From JBGQMW01 sp963769845 (GTDB taxonomy: Archaea > Thermoproteota > Bathyarchaeia > Bathyarchaeales > Bathycorpusculaceae), in contig CAVYNL010000024.1 in assembly GCA_963769845.1 (NCBI GenBank), forward strand, positions 1 through 35,248: 35,248 nucleotides of DNA, read 5' to 3'. A program made the position numbers and the translations under genes. Of this stretch, positions 22,853-31,573 are shown one piece after another. The number at the start of each line of letters is the position of its first letter. Positions within the stretch are counted from its first letter, which is position 1. The notes under the pieces were generated by a model. It was not told the origin of the DNA, did no database searches, and saw nothing but the letters and a program-made list of their open reading frames with translations.

Positions 22853-25270
22853 CTAGCTTTCGCTTTTCTTTCCCTCTTCCGTGAAGAATGGTGGAAATTC
22901 TCTCAGTCTTTCTGCCATTTCTTTGAGACGCTTGTCCACTCTGAAGTTGACAGTTTCATCCTCAAAGGTTCCGTCGCTTCGCTTCGCACCGGCTTTGGCT
23001 CCTGTCAGAATCTCTATTCCTTCATCGATAGTTTTGACAGAGTATATGTGGAATTTTCCTTCTTTGACTGCCTCTACTATCTCCTCTTTCAGCATCAAGT
23101 TCTGCACGTTACTTTCTGGTATCATCACTCCCTGCTTGCCTGTGAGGCCTTTGGCTTTGCAGACCTCGAAGAAGCCTTCGATTTTCTCGTTCACTCCGCC
23201 GATAGCTTGCACCTCGCCCTTCTGGTTCACAGAGCCTGTGACAGCGAGGTTTTGCTTGATTGGCAACCCAGAAAGAGCAGACAGGATGGCGTACAGCTCG
23301 GTGCTTGAGGCACTATCGCCCTCTACGCCCTCATAGCTCTGTTCAAAAACGAGGCGGGCTGAGAGACTGAGGGGCTTGTCCTGTGCGTACTTCTCGTTCA
23401 GGTAGCCGCTCAGGATCAGGACGCCCTTGGTGTGGATGGGTCCTCCAGTCTTGGCCTCCCTCTCAATGTCGACCACTCCGTCTCGGCCTAGGCCCACGCT
23501 GGCTGTCACGCGTGAGGGAGTGCCGAAGTCAAAGTCCCCCAGACTCATTACTGAGAGACCGTTCACTTGTCCAACGTTTTCTGCCTCAGTATCGATGAGA
23601 AAGAATCCTCTCTTGATCATTTCTTGAATCTTCTCCTGAATCAGTTTTGAGCGGTAGATCTTTTCTTCGATGGCTTTTTTCACGTGCGCTCCATTCACAA
23701 CATCCGAGTTTTCTTGCGCAGCGTAGAAGTTGGCCTCTCGGACGATGTCGGCAACCTCTGCAAACCTAGTGGAGAGTTTCTGTTGATCGTCGGCCAGTCT
23801 TGAGCTATGCTCGACCACTTTTGCCAGGCCAGTGCCGTCAAGGTGTTTGAGGTTCTCTTTTTTGCACAGAGCGCACACAAAAGCTGCGTATTGTAGCGTG
23901 TTCTCGTCTGTCCTGTCCATCGTTGTGTCAAACTCTGCCTTGACCTTGAAAAGCTCGTTGAATTCCATGTCCAGAACGTATAACTGCTGATATATGTATG
24001 GGTCTCCGATGAGGATCACTTTCACGCTCAGAGGAATAGGCGCAGGCTTCAAACTCTTCGACGTGATGTAACCCAGACGTTCTTCAAGCTCTTCGATGAC
24101 GATGCGCTCGTGTCTGAGGGCTCTTTTTAGGCCATCGTATGAAAATGGGTCAGTTAGCAGCTGTTCAACTCGAAGGATCAGGTATCCACCGTTTGCCCTG
24201 TGGAGGGATCCGCCGTGGATCATGGTAAAGTCTGTGACGAGGGCGCCGAACTGCGCTTCCTTCTCTACTCTGCCGAAGAGGTTCTGATAGGTGGGGTTTG
24301 ATTCCATTACCACGGGGGCTCCTTTTGCGCCTGAGTTGTCAACGACAACGTTTACGTAGTACTTTTTGAAGGGGTTCTCTTTCATCCAAGGAACTGGAAA
24401 AGGAGTCTGCGGAGGCTCTTCAGCTCCTTTTATGAAGTGAGAAAGGTTGTCCAGAATCTCGTTCTGCACGTTCTCCAGATAGGCCGTAACGTCAGGTGCG
24501 TCTTTGTATTTCTCGGTGAGGTCGGTCATTAGGTGACCGATGGCGTAGAGTGCGACGTTCCGGTTCATTTTCCCGAGTTCTTCATGGATCTTCCTGTCCA
24601 TGTCCATGAATTGTCTCATCGCGTTCCTCAGCGTTGTTTCCAGTCGCTCTTTTTTCTGCTGGATCTGGTCTCTGGTCTTTGGGGCTAGGGTCATCAGCTC
24701 TTGGTCGCTGACTGGCTTGCCCTTGATTACAGGAATCAGTAGCAGTCCGATGGGTGTGCTCTCGATGATGAAGCCTTCTCTTTGGGCCTCAGAATTGATT
24801 TGGTCGATGAGCTGCTTCCTTTGGTCTTCTAGTGCTTTGATCGTCGTCTCTCTCTTTGCGGTGTAGTCTTCGCTTTCGAAGGCTTTGGGGAGGGCGCTCC
24901 TGACGTTCTCGATGAGGTTCTTCATGTCTTTCTGGAACTCCTTCCCTCTGCCTGGAGTCAGCTTTATTGCTCTTGGTTCATACTCATTGGAGAAGTTGTT
25001 TACGTAGCACCAGTCGGATGGCAGTGGCTGGGTTTTGGCAAGTTCCTCGAGGAAGTTTCTCACAGCCGTCGTTCTGCCTGTTCCAGGATAACCGGCAACG
25101 TAGACGTTGAATCCGCGTTCCCTGATGCCTAGCCCGAACTTGAGCGCTCTGACAGCCCTTTCTTGACCTATGATCTCTTGAAGAGGCGTCAGCTCTTGAG
25201 TAGTTTCACAATGCATAAGGTCAGTGTCGCATTCTTTTCTCAGCTTTTCTGGGGACAACTCGTTTACCAT
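22853..25270 (-). CDS. LonC-like S16 protease with AAA_32 domain
   Basis: 805-aa Lon-family protease. The N-terminal AAA_32 domain has GYPGTGRTT (60-68), a Walker A in which lysine is replaced by R66, as is common in this branch, so ATP use may be weak or lost. A long helical insertion follows (about 130-290), then HGGSLHRANGGYLILRVEQL and the C-terminal S16 peptidase with catalytic S653 (EGDSASS) and K696 (GGVNEKIEG), 43 residues apart as in Lon. It is cytosolic and probably degrades unfolded or regulatory proteins. ATG 25270 follows CAGGAGAATC. The truncated ABC ATPase gene lies 66 bp downstream on the same strand. Confidence 0.93.
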   Translation of the reverse strand: MVNELSPEKLRKECDTDLMHCETTQELTPLQEIIGQERAVRALKFGLGIRERGFNVYVAGYPGTGRTTAVRNFLEELAKTQPLPSDWCYVNNFSNEYEPRAIKLTPGRGKEFQKDMKNLIENVRSALPKAFESEDYTAKRETTIKALEDQRKQLIDQINSEAQREGFIIESTPIGLLLIPVIKGKPVSDQELMTLAPKTRDQIQQKKERLETTLRNAMRQFMDMDRKIHEELGKMNRNVALYAIGHLMTDLTEKYKDAPDVTAYLENVQNEILDNLSHFIKGAEEPPQTPFPVPWMKENPFKKYYVNVVVDNSGAKGAPVVMESNPTYQNLFGRVEKEAQFGALVTDFTMIHGGSLHRANGGYLILRVEQLLTDPFSYDGLKRALRHERIVIEELEERLGYITSKSLKPAPIPLSVKVILIGDPYIYQQLYVLDMEFNELFKVKAEFDTTMDRTDENTLQYAAFVCALCKKENLKHLDGTGLAKVVEHSSRLADDQQKLSTRFAEVADIVREANFYAAQENSDVVNGAHVKKAIEEKIYRSKLIQEKIQEMIKRGFFLIDTEAENVGQVNGLSVMSLGDFDFGTPSRVTASVGLGRDGVVDIEREAKTGGPIHTKGVLILSGYLNEKYAQDKPLSLSARLVFEQSYEGVEGDSASSTELYAILSALSGLPIKQNLAVTGSVNQKGEVQAIGGVNEKIEGFFEVCKAKGLTGKQGVMIPESNVQNLMLKEEIVEAVKEGKFHIYSVKTIDEGIEILTGAKAGAKRSDGTFEDETVNFRVDKRLKEMAERLREFPPFFTEEGKKSES

Positions 25271-25368
25271 TTCATGATTCTCCTGATCCGAAATAGCCAG
25301 TCATGTATTATAGAACGCAATATATCTGAGCAAAATAAGTATTCCGATTATATCAAACCAGGGTTGAA

Positions 25369-25441
25369 GATGACAGACTTGAAAGAGGAAAAGAACCAAT
25401 ACACAGCATGGTTAGGACCAATAGGAAGCAGCGCGATTTGA
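25369..25441 (+). pseudogene. Possible gene start, truncated
   Basis: A TATA-like GATTATATC near 25347 and ATG 25369 lead into MTDLKEEKNQYTAWLGPIGS followed by AGCGCGA and a stop; a GCGCGCGC tract follows 11 bp later. The sequence reads like the beginning of a protein with a membrane segment, divergent from the protease gene. It is too short to identify. Confidence 0.3.
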
Positions 25442-25452
25442 GCGTGTCTACT

Positions 25453-25460
25453 GCGCGCGC
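25453..25460. repeat. GCGCGCGC site
   Basis: Eight-base tract between the short frame at 25369 and the end of the DUF5658-like gene. Confidence 0.55.
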
Positions 25461-25470
25461 TCTACACCTC

Positions 25471-25803
25471 TTACTTTATTGATAGCAAGAACACAAAGTT
25501 GTTGAAAACTGTCAGCGTCATGAAGAATATTATTGGAATATAGTTGAACACCAAGAATCCATAGTTTTTCAACCGAAGGATGTTTGACATCTTTAGCATC
25601 CCGAAGAAGAACAGGCACAATATTGCGAGATAGAATGTTGTATAGCCGACTATTCCGACAGCTGGAATAAGCAAAACTGGTAGTATGTTTCTTTCTATCT
25701 CAAGTCCATATACTCTTATTGCTGCTCCTGTCGTACCGACATCCAGAGCCCAGAGTATAAGGATTGGGATTAACGTAAAGAATATTTTTCTCGTCGTATC
25801 AAC
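25471..25803 (-). CDS. DUF5658-like membrane protein, start unclear
   Basis: An open frame of 111 codons encodes three or four hydrophobic helices: KIFFTLIPILILWALDVGTT, LLIPAVGIVGYTTFYLAILC, FFFGMLKM and FNYIPIIFFMTLTVFNNFVF. The LDVGTT...GLEIERN pattern after helix 1 resembles DUF5658 membrane proteins. No ATG, GTG or TTG occurs in frame before residue 44. An ATG at 25807 is one base out of frame (ATGA-GTTGAT), so a single extra base in the sequence or an unusual start would explain it. A weaker version of the shared promoter block lies 31 nt before that ATG. Confidence 0.55.
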   Translation of the reverse strand, partial: VDTTRKIFFTLIPILILWALDVGTTGAAIRVYGLEIERNILPVLLIPAVGIVGYTTFYLAILCLFFFGMLKMSNILRLKNYGFLVFNYIPIIFFMTLTVFNNFVFLLSIK

Positions 25804-25832
25804 TCATGTCTGCCTTTCTCTGTTTCATTTTA

Positions 25833-25856
25833 TTGAAATATAACTTTACCGCAACC
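25833..25856 (-). promoter_or_regulatory. Shared promoter block, divergent copy D
   Basis: Minus-strand TTGCGGTAAAGTTATATT matches the A/B/C block at 18 of 24 positions, including the BRE-TATA core, upstream of the DUF5658-like gene. Confidence 0.45.
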
Positions 25857-26057
25857 AACCAAAATTACGTTGAGTGGACGTTGCGCGCGCTGGTCTCGGT
25901 CTTTCTCTGTGTCTGTCTTTGTCTCTTTTTGTCTCTTCCTTTCTTTTTCATGGTCTGAGAGGGGTATAGTATGTAGGTAGTAGTAGCGCGCTCTGGGCAT
26001 GTGCGAAATTCAGCGACCCTTCCAATTTTTAAACCGCTTCTGCCCTAGCTGCTGTTT
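25857..26057. other. GC tracts and pyrimidine-rich low-complexity DNA
   Basis: Contains GCGCGCGC at 25883-25890 and TAGCGCGCT at 25984-25992. Between them a TCTTT/GTCTC-rich tract (25896-25950) reads on the minus strand as ATG followed by a lysine/arginine/glutamine-rich peptide running into the GC tract. The TATA-like TTTTTAAACC at 26031 serves the GNAT gene. Confidence 0.45.
25883..25890. repeat. GCGCGCGC site
   Basis: Intergenic eight-base tract, just upstream of promoter copy D. Confidence 0.55.
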
Positions 26058-26528
26058 ATGGGTGCCAGAAGGGCAAATGCAAGAGATTTAGAATCGGTTC
26101 TGCAGGTAATCAACACGAGCAACAGAGATGCTTACAGAAGCATAATCCCGCCAGAGCAGTTCGAAGACCCGATACTGACGCTGGCGCAATTGATGAAGGA
26201 ATTCGATACTATGAACTTCTACGTTTGCAGAGTTGAAGACCAGCTCGTCGGCGTCGCCGCGTTGCGAATAGACGAAGGCGCAGCGGGTGCGGTCAGGTGG
26301 ACTCACGTTCTTCCAGAACACAGGCGAAAGGGCGTCGGCACATCTCTGATGAAACACATCGAGAACGAAGCCAGAGATACGAGACTGAGAAAACTCAGGG
26401 TCATCTACGTGTGGGAAAAAGCATACTGGGCCAAAAGCTTCTACACAAAACTCGGCTATTCGAGGACAGACACGATCACCTTGCCTTGGGGAGACAAAGC
26501 CCACATTTACGAGAAGACTCTTCTCTGA
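26058..26528 (+). CDS. GNAT N-acetyltransferase
   Basis: 156-aa acetyltransferase with the usual order: RRANARDLESVLQVIN opening, central strands FYVCRVEDQLVGVAALRI, acetyl-CoA loop LPEHRRKGVGTSLMKHIEN, then LRKLRVIYVWEKAYWAKSFY and KLGYSRTDT. The substrate is unknown. ATG 26058 sits about 22 nt after a TATA-like TTTTTAAACC, so the message is almost leaderless. It is flanked by GC tracts on both sides and convergent with nikR. Confidence 0.88.
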   Translation: MGARRANARDLESVLQVINTSNRDAYRSIIPPEQFEDPILTLAQLMKEFDTMNFYVCRVEDQLVGVAALRIDEGAAGAVRWTHVLPEHRRKGVGTSLMKHIENEARDTRLRKLRVIYVWEKAYWAKSFYTKLGYSRTDTITLPWGDKAHIYEKTLL

Positions 26529-26579
26529 GCATGCAGTCTGCCTCGCGAGTAGAACACTTAATTTGCTGAACCGCATAAG

Positions 26580-26591
26580 TAGCGCGCGCTA
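26580..26591. repeat. Palindrome TAGCGCGCGCTA
   Basis: Perfect 12-bp palindrome in the gap between convergent GNAT and nikR genes. Same core as the 14-bp palindrome at 31303. Confidence 0.65.
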
Positions 26592-26641
26592 GAGAAGAAC
26601 CTGTTCGTCTCTTGTGGACGAATCATGCTTGGCGTACGCGT

Positions 26642-27064
26642 TCAGACGGAGACAACCGTGGTTCTCAGGAGTTTGACCCCTTTCTTCGCGGCCAGTTCAT
26701 CGCTCAACTTGCGAATCTCGACGCCGTTTCCTTTGACGGCTATGGCTTCTAGGCATTCTCTTTCGCTGAGGTGGATGTGCATCGTGGAGCATATTATGCG
26801 TGCGTAATGGTGCTGTACATGAGTGAGCGCGGTCTCCAAGCCTTTGGCTTCATGGTCGTAGAGCATCGTCAGAACCCCGGCTTGGCTTCCTTTTTCTTTT
26901 TGGAGCCATTTCTTCTCAGAGATGAACATTGTGACGGCATCCTGAACGGCCTTGGAACGGTTGCCGTAGCCCATTCTGCCGATGACTTCGTCAAAATCAT
27001 TCAGTAGTTCGGGCGGAAACGTCACGCCTACTCGTACGATCTTTGCCATGTTTTTCACAGCCAT
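26642..27064 (-). CDS. nikR: Nickel-responsive regulator NikR
   Basis: 140-aa ribbon-helix-helix repressor. The DNA-binding part is VRVGVTFPPELLNDFDEVIG and YGNRSKAVQDAV; the C-terminal ACT-like domain carries the square-planar nickel site H85, H96, H98 and C104, with the same spacing (11, 2, 6) as in E. coli NikR. It senses excess Ni(II) and represses uptake genes. ATG 27064 overlaps a direct-repeat operator; M6 at 27049 is an alternative start. It is divergent from an ECF-type membrane component. Confidence 0.94.
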   Translation of the reverse strand: MAVKNMAKIVRVGVTFPPELLNDFDEVIGRMGYGNRSKAVQDAVTMFISEKKWLQKEKGSQAGVLTMLYDHEAKGLETALTHVQHHYARIICSTMHIHLSERECLEAIAVKGNGVEIRKLSDELAAKKGVKLLRTTVVSV

Positions 27065-27092
27065 GTTCTAACGTGTTCTAAACATAAAGTTT
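27063..27092. promoter_or_regulatory. Candidate NikR operator and promoter
   Basis: TGTTCTAA occurs at 27064-27071 and 27074-27081, one helical turn apart; ATGTT (27063-27067) and AACAT (27081-27085) also form an inverted pair. A TATA-like CTTTATGTT on the minus strand (27083-27091) overlaps it, so binding would stop nikR and possibly the divergent transporter gene. Confidence 0.55.
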
Positions 27093-27143
27093 TTATGGAA
27101 TCCAGTGTTACCTTTTCGCTGGAAAGTGTTACTGAGTGGGAAA

Positions 27144-27683
27144 ATGAGCGCCAAGACCTATTTAGGAGTTGCAGACGTCGCGCTGGTAGGCGTCTTCTGC
27201 GCTCTCTGGGCAGTATTGAACTTGACGTTGGGGCCGTTGAGCTTCAGTCTACTTAATCTTCCGGTGCTCCATGATTTCGCTGCTTTCTTCACGCTTCTGC
27301 TAGTTGCTTGGGTTACTGGCAAGTTTGGCACGGCTTCGATGGTTGGAATCATAGGGTCGGCCGTCGCGATTTTTCTGGGAGGTCCGCCGCTGATAGTTGG
27401 TTTTGCCGTTTCAGCAGTAGTGTTTGACCTGCTGATGTTTGCAAGTCATCACAGAATTCGCAGCACAATACGTAGCGTGCTGGTTACCGTTTTTGCGACG
27501 TTGCTGTCTGCATATTGTGCGGGTGTCCTTATCGGTGTCTTCTTCACGCCTAACACTTTTCTGTGGGCGCTGACTTTCTGGGGAGTCTGGCACATGATCG
27601 GAGGAATCGTGACCTTGGCAATAACCCTGCCGATCATTGTCTCGTTAGAAAGAGCAGGTGTGAGGAGGTTCAAGGATGAGTGA
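27144..27683 (+). CDS. ECF-transporter S-component-like membrane protein
   Basis: 179 residues from ATG 27144 (MSAKTYLGVADVAL) with five or six hydrophobic helices: LVGVFCALWAVLNLTLGPLS, FAAFFTLLLVAWVTG, VGIIGSAVAIFLGGPPLIVG, SVLVTVFATLLSAYCAGVLI and a last helix MIGGIVTLAITLPIIVSL. The shape and glycine-proline loop match substrate-binding S components of energy-coupling-factor transporters. Divergence from nikR suggests nickel (or cobalt) as substrate, but no ATPase or T component is adjacent. It overlaps the fmdE-like gene by 8 bases, so the two are coupled. Confidence 0.75.
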   Translation: MSAKTYLGVADVALVGVFCALWAVLNLTLGPLSFSLLNLPVLHDFAAFFTLLLVAWVTGKFGTASMVGIIGSAVAIFLGGPPLIVGFAVSAVVFDLLMFASHHRIRSTIRSVLVTVFATLLSAYCAGVLIGVFFTPNTFLWALTFWGVWHMIGGIVTLAITLPIIVSLERAGVRRFKDE

Positions 27684-28113
27684 AAAGGAACTCGAAACCA
27701 TGATAAGGGACGCTGTGAAGCTGCACGGACATCTGGGGCCTTTTCTCGTCATAGGCGTCAGAATGGGAACGATCGCCAACAGAATACTGACCCCCGCCCA
27801 CAACGGAAGCGATGCGTTACAGGTGACTGTTAGGGTTCCCCTGCGGACGCCGTACTCATGCGTTCTCGACGGGTTACAATCAATCACGAAATGCACAATC
27901 GGAAATCAGAAGCTGAAAGTGGAAGACTCCCCCGAAAAGATTACTGCAGAGTTCAGAATGCAGGGGTCAGAAAAAGTTCTAACGATATCAACCAGCCCCC
28001 AGATGATCGCCGAAATAGAGAACGAGTTCTCAAGAGGTGCGACGAGCGAAGAATTAGCCGCGAAAATAGCGTCTGCGCGAGAAGACCAGCTTTTTGAACT
28101 GGAGAGACAGTAG
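27676..28113 (+). CDS. FmdE-like protein
   Basis: 145-aa protein of the FmdE family (named for subunit E of formylmethanofuran dehydrogenase; stand-alone members occur in non-methanogens). Signature: KLHGHLGPFLVIGVRMG near the N-terminus, then YSCVLDGLQSITKCTIGN and a C-terminal helix. The conserved His and Cys residues suggest metal binding. ATG 27676 follows GAGGAGGTTC and overlaps the transporter gene, pointing to a shared metal-handling role under NikR. The usual C-terminal zinc finger of longer members is absent. A GCGCGCGC tract begins three bases after the stop. Confidence 0.87.
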   Translation: MSEKELETMIRDAVKLHGHLGPFLVIGVRMGTIANRILTPAHNGSDALQVTVRVPLRTPYSCVLDGLQSITKCTIGNQKLKVEDSPEKITAEFRMQGSEKVLTISTSPQMIAEIENEFSRGATSEELAAKIASAREDQLFELERQ

Positions 28114-28437
28114 ACGCGCGCGCCATTACGCACCAAAACATACAGAAGTAACAAATGGCTGAAATCGGTACGTCTTGGTGAGTGCGGAGCAGGCTGTCAT
28201 AAACGCATGTGTTAATGCTTCGTCTTGGCTGTGCGATAGCGCGTATTTTCAAGGTTGTGACCCGACTGGACTTGGGAGGCTGCACAACGGGATTCAATTA
28301 CGTGCGAAGGTGCGGAAAGGATGTTATTCAACGTGAAGGAAAAAGAAGCGTATGTTCAGCGCAGACTATGGCCTGGCGCGCGCTCACACAAAATATTATA
28401 TTTGCAGAGGCCAAAAAGAGAAGATGGTGATTCAGAA
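28114..28437. other. Intergenic region with two GC tracts
   Basis: GCGCGCGC at 28116-28123 and 28376-28383. Between them an open plus-strand frame (about 28209-28375) includes LDLGGCTTGFNYVRRCGKD, which looks protein-like but matches nothing I know; it could be a remnant bounded by the two tracts. The TATA-like ATATTATATT near 28392 is the promoter for the next gene. Confidence 0.4.
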
Positions 28438-28953
28438 ATGAGTGAAAAGAAGGTTGTAAACAGGGACATTGCAATTGGAATCGGAGTGTTGTGTGTTGTT
28501 CTACTAGCTGCTCTTGTTGGAGCAGTGTTTATTTACACATCAATGCTAAACAATAAGGATTCTCAAATAGCCGACCTTCAAAGCCAAGTTGAGTTTGGCA
28601 ATTCCACGATTGATAGGCTTACTGCCATAGTTAATTTGTCTAATTCAACGATTTGGGTGAATAATGAATCTATAAATCAACCAGCAGGAAATTCCTCCTA
28701 CACTTCTTGGTCTTTTTCTGTAAGCTATGCGGGTTATGTCGTTGTCGATGTTCCGTCTTCTTCGATTCCCAACACATATGTTGAATTATCATATTCTTGG
28801 AATGGAGTCAACTATGACAACACAGTGAACGTTGGTTCAGGCGGTTCAGCACGGTTCCCTGTTCTTCCCGCAGATAACATGGGCGTTCGGGTGATTAACA
28901 AGAACCTTTCTACTGGCGCCTCGGAGACGGTGACGATAACATACTGGTATTGA
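28438..28953 (+). CDS. Membrane-anchored extracellular beta-sandwich protein
   Basis: 171 residues from ATG 28438. A short basic cytosolic start (MSEKKVVNRD) precedes one membrane helix (IGIGVLCVVLLAALVGAVFI), a coiled-coil-like stretch (NKDSQIADLQSQVEFGNSTI) and an extracellular domain rich in Ser, Asn, Tyr and Val with several N-glycosylation sequons (NST, NSS, NLS). Such proteins are frequent in Bathyarchaeia- and Thaumarchaeota-like genomes; the function is unknown. It is AT-richer than the flanking genes. Confidence 0.75.
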   Translation: MSEKKVVNRDIAIGIGVLCVVLLAALVGAVFIYTSMLNNKDSQIADLQSQVEFGNSTIDRLTAIVNLSNSTIWVNNESINQPAGNSSYTSWSFSVSYAGYVVVDVPSSSIPNTYVELSYSWNGVNYDNTVNVGSGGSARFPVLPADNMGVRVINKNLSTGASETVTITYWY

Positions 28954-29205
28954 ATTCTTCCATTCCCTTTTTTGTTAACGTTGCATTTGGATTCTCAACT
29001 AAGCCTTTTTGGTTAACAGACCTCAGTAAAGTCCTCAAGCTCCTAAGAGTCAACAGAACTCGCGGGTGGTCTTGCAGTAGCGGATACAGGGAGGTTTTGC
29101 ACTTCAATTGTACGTTAGTAACAATCGATCAAGAAAATCGGAAATGAAAGGTCGCAGCGTGCGCAGGGCATAGTATTTGTCTTGGTTCAGTTGTTTGCTC
29201 AAATT
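28954..29205. other. Intergenic region with a possible gene tail
   Basis: A minus-strand open frame here reads VLLTLRSLRTLLRSVNQKG followed by LVENPNATLTKKGMEEF, which has the look of a winged-helix wing and C-terminal helix. It runs into the neighbouring gene on the opposite strand and no N-terminal half is found, so at best it is a remnant. Confidence 0.25.
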
Positions 29206-31030
29206 CTAATGTTTGGGTTGTCTTCTTCTATGAAGTGCAACTGCTAGCAGTGTGGATACCATAAGTGACGGTAGAACTACCGTCAGGGTTGGAAACTCGG
29301 GGATCACCACGTATTGATGTTCGTAAGCTGTTCCTAGAGTTGTTATCGCGTTGCCTGCTTTATCTTGTGCTATGATTATGCACGTTACGTTTGTGCCGTA
29401 CGGAAACGCTGGTATGCTGGCACTCCACACGTTTTCCAAGAGGTTTGACATCGTGACGTTTGTCCATGCTCCGTTGTTGCTGGCATAGCTCAGAGTGACT
29501 TCCTTCACCCCGCTTGCGTCGTCAGTTACGGTGGCATTGACTTGTACTGTGTCTTGAGGTGAAACACTGCCTGCAGATGGAGTCTGAGTCACGTCCGTAA
29601 TGTCTCGGCGGTGCCGTGTCGACCAGCTCGCTCGTCACGGTGCCCGAGATTATGCCCGACGCTATTGCGGCGAGCTGGAAGTTGACGTCAGCGGTTACCG
29701 TGTTGACGGTCACGGGTATCGAGTCCTCACTCGCCGACACGAAGCCGGTGGCGGACGCAGTGACGTTGTATGAGTCGGTCGCCAAGCCAGTTATCGCGTA
29801 ATTGCCGTTCGCGTCTGTCGACGCCGACCCGGAGCTCGTTAAACTTTGAGCGTCTACTGTGGCGTATTGTATAGGGCGGCCTGTGGAGTTCGTGACTCTG
29901 CCGGTTATTGTTCCCGAGAGCGGAATAGCAAGCACAATGTTCACGTTTGACGTCTCCGCGCCTTGGACCACGCTGACGCCGGTCACTTGGTTGAAAGTCA
30001 AGCCCGAGGACGCCGTTACAGTGTAGCTTCCGGTTGGCAGTCCGTCCGTTATGCGATAGTTGCCGTTCGAGTCGCTCGTGGCGTAATCGACAAACCCGCC
30101 AAAGCTCGCCGTGATGAACGCGCCCGACACGGGTTGCCCGGATGATGATGTCACTTTCCCCGAGATTATGCCGGAGGGGGTGAGGGCGAGGTTCACCGTG
30201 GTTGTGGACCCGGCTGTGATCGCGACGCCTGCCACTGTCTTCAGCAGATGCCCAGCTGGGAGCAGAGCCGTGACGTTGTAGGTTCCTGTGGGAAGGCTGT
30301 TGTTCAAGCTGTAATTTCCGGTGGAGTCTGTGTGTCCCACGCAGGCGGCGTTTCCGTTGACGTCGATCGCCTCGATGATAATGCTTGACAAGGGCGCTAA
30401 GGACGCGGAGTCGGTGACGGTGCCGGCGATTATCCCGGACGCGGCGAGCGCAAAGTTAACGTTGGCGGTGGTGGATCCCGCTGTTACTGATACGCCGCTG
30501 ACCGTGTTGGAAAGGTGATTCGTCGTATACTGGACCGTGACGTTGTAGGTTCCGGTATCCAAGTTTGTGATGATCTGGTAGTTTCCGTTTGCGTCTGTCA
30601 GAGCGGTGGAGCCAGATTGGGATGTGCCTGAGGCGTTGTAAGCGGTTACATAAGCGTATTGTATCGGCGAGCCCGAGGAGGCGTCGGTTACCTTGCCTGA
30701 AATCGCGCCCGAGACCGGCATCAGGATGTTGACGTTTGAGGTTTCGGCCCCGGCGGTTACGGCAACATTGTTTACCGTGGTCCTTACGTAGCCTTGAGCG
30801 GACGCGGTTACCGAGTATGTGCCGGAGTCCAGAAACGTTGTGATCACGTAATGCCCTTGTGAATCGCTGACTGTGGAGCCGAATCCGTTGCTGCCTGTGG
30901 CGCTGACGTCAGCCCCTTGAACGGGAATGGTGATCTGAGCGTGAACAACCCCGAGGACGAAGGCGTTAGCTATCAAACCGAAAGTAATCGCGAAAATTAG
31001 TAGTTCGGCGCTTAGTTTTTGCTTGTGCAC
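29206..31030 (-). pseudogene. Secreted carboxypeptidase-regulatory-repeat protein with PEF-type anchor, frameshifted
   Basis: About 608 residues if joined. GTG 31030 after GGAGGAAG gives a signal peptide (LLIFAITFGLIANAFVLGVV), then five or six CarboxypepD_reg/SdrD B-like repeats of about 85 residues (pattern SGxISGKVTD..G.P...A.VTA...DANGNY.I..L.TGTYNVT). Near 29601-29611 the frame breaks; the continuation PPDITDVTQTPSAGSV carries a last beta domain and ends IPEFPTLTVVLPSLMVSTLL plus HRRRQ, a C-terminal membrane anchor of the archaeal PEF-CTERM kind. One indel explains the break. Likely a cell-surface adhesin or scaffold. Confidence 0.8.
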
Positions 31031-31573
31031 TTATGCTTCCTCCGTTTCAAAGATGCAGATTGATTTTTGTTTGGCAGGGAAGCAGGCTATTGACTCGTTC
31101 AATCTTAAATTTTGAATAATCTCATCCATGTTTTTCACCAGAGGAGAAACTGCGCTTAGAATTCTATCTAGCACAAGTTCTCTTAAACGTTGCTATCTCA
31201 GATTATCTCAGAAGAAAACCAAAAACACATAAACTTTTCCGGCAGAACCCGAAAACCTAAAATGCGGCATAAGTACGGACTTACAGGTCAGCTTAAGAAG
31301 TGCTAGCGCGCGCTAGTATTCAATTTGACGTTGTTGAATGTGTGGCGTCCGTGGTGGCTTGAGACAAGAGCGAAGGGTCCTGGCAAAGTCGGGGCGGGAT
31401 CGGTTTAAGTGAAATTGACTGAACCAGCATAAGCAATCGCTTGTTCGCAGTTTCGCCCGCGCGTTTGTGGGATGAAATTATTGATACAAAAGATTTTCGA
31501 GTACTAAAAAAAGAAAGGTGCGTTTTGAGTAGCGGATTTCGATATTGACCTATGTGCGCACGCTCATGTACCA
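31031..31573. other. Intergenic region with a 14-bp palindrome
   Basis: No supported gene. Contains the promoter of the surface protein (TTCAAAATTTAAG near 31105 on the minus strand), and on the plus strand a TATA-like ACATAAACTT near 31231 followed by ATG 31262 and a 14-codon frame (MRHKYGLTGQLKKC) that stops in the palindrome at 31303-31316. The frame looks like a further gene start that has lost its body. Confidence 0.4.
31303..31316. repeat. Palindrome CTAGCGCGCGCTAG
   Basis: Perfect 14-bp palindrome, the longest version of the dispersed GC sites in the window. Intergenic. Confidence 0.75.

Noticed and set aside
25896..25963. Lysine/arginine-rich small protein on the minus strand
   Set aside because: Encoded by a TCTTT/GTCTC low-complexity tract that runs into a GC tract; better explained as simple-sequence DNA.
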